A program made the translations under genes and the position numbers. This document shows positions 5,534 through 5,724 of a DNA stretch of 5,724 nucleotides, in pieces. The notes under the pieces were generated by a model that worked only from the letters and a program-made list of their open reading frames with translations, had not been told where the DNA came from and searched no databases. The stretch lies in the NCBI GenBank assembly GCA_041485845.1, contig JBGPKH010000586.1:1-5724 (forward strand), written 5' to 3'. The first letter of the stretch is position 1. Each line of letters opens with the position of its first letter. The DNA is from OMOG01 sp041485845. GTDB taxonomy: Bacteria > Acidobacteriota > Terriglobia > Bryobacterales > Bryobacteraceae.

Positions 5534-5724
5534 TCACCGTATTTGGTTCCCCATCCTCTTCCGCTGCGCCTTTTGGAGTTGACTGCGCGCATCCTGGAGC
5601 GACTTCGCGAGCCTCCGGTTGCGCGCCTGCTCCGCCTCCAGCTTGCGGGCAAGCTCGTCGCGCTCCTGGCGGATGGCCGACTCCTCCTCCGTCGGCTGGT
5701 GTTCGGGAAGCTTGCCCAGAAAGC
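5534..5724 (-). CDS. C-terminal end of a charged helical/coiled-coil protein (partial)
   Basis: On the minus strand an open frame enters at the window edge (first full codon 5722-5720) and ends at TGA 5536-5534, giving 62 codons. It reads FLGKLPEHQPTEEESAIRQ, then ERDELARKLEAEQARNRRL and AKSLQDARSQLQKAQRKR, ending MGNQIR. The sequence is dense in Glu, Arg, Lys, Gln and Ala with Leu/Ile spaced as in a coiled coil, and has a basic tail. The amino-acid make-up and codon third positions look like real coding sequence, and the terminator-like hairpin with a T-run (minus strand) lies just after the stop. The bulk of the gene is outside the window, so no function can be assigned. Confidence 0.72.
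   Translation of the reverse strand, partial: FLGKLPEHQPTEEESAIRQERDELARKLEAEQARNRRLAKSLQDARSQLQKAQRKRMGNQIR

Overview
The window looks like part of a GC-rich bacterial chromosome. My best guess is Acidobacteriota, Bryobacterales/Solibacter type. This rests on overall gene style: an ECF sigma factor ending in a KHSVFRAVQKLR-type region 4, a zf-HC2 anti-sigma factor, and exported TPR/HEAT proteins. It is inference, not a database result.

Layout. Positions 1-250 hold a minus-strand tRNA-Asn(GTT) with encoded CCA and a good sigma-70 type promoter just upstream. Positions about 250-1040 hold no intact gene. This stretch contains a GCTGG-rich degenerate tandem repeat, a broken fragment of a short Cys-rich family often seen beside mobile DNA (DUF6788-like) lying between imperfect inverted repeats, several small hairpins, and a dense set of palindromes. 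Together it reads as decayed mobile DNA next to a tRNA gene.

Positions 1045-5485 form one plus-strand four-gene operon: an ECF sigma factor (1084-1659), its membrane-anchored zinc-finger anti-sigma factor (1656-2456), a large exported protein (2469-4502), and a smaller exported HEAT-repeat protein (4499-5485). The large protein has a Pro/Ala-rich linker, 22-residue amphipathic helical repeats, TPRs and HEAT repeats in that order. Two junctions are 4-base ATGA overlaps and the third is a 12-nt gap with a clear Shine-Dalgarno, so expression is probably coupled. A candidate ECF-type promoter (CTAACCA-N16-TCTAA) lies just before the sigma gene, which suggests positive autoregulation.

A strong hairpin at 5485-5506 closes the operon. 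It also serves a convergent minus-strand gene, of which only the last 62 codons (5534-5724, a charged helical or coiled-coil tail) lie in the window.

The working idea is an envelope-signalling unit. The anti-sigma factor holds the sigma factor at the inner membrane, and the two co-transcribed exported repeat proteins act in the periplasm as scaffold, sensor or effector. No enzyme domain is visible in either exported protein.
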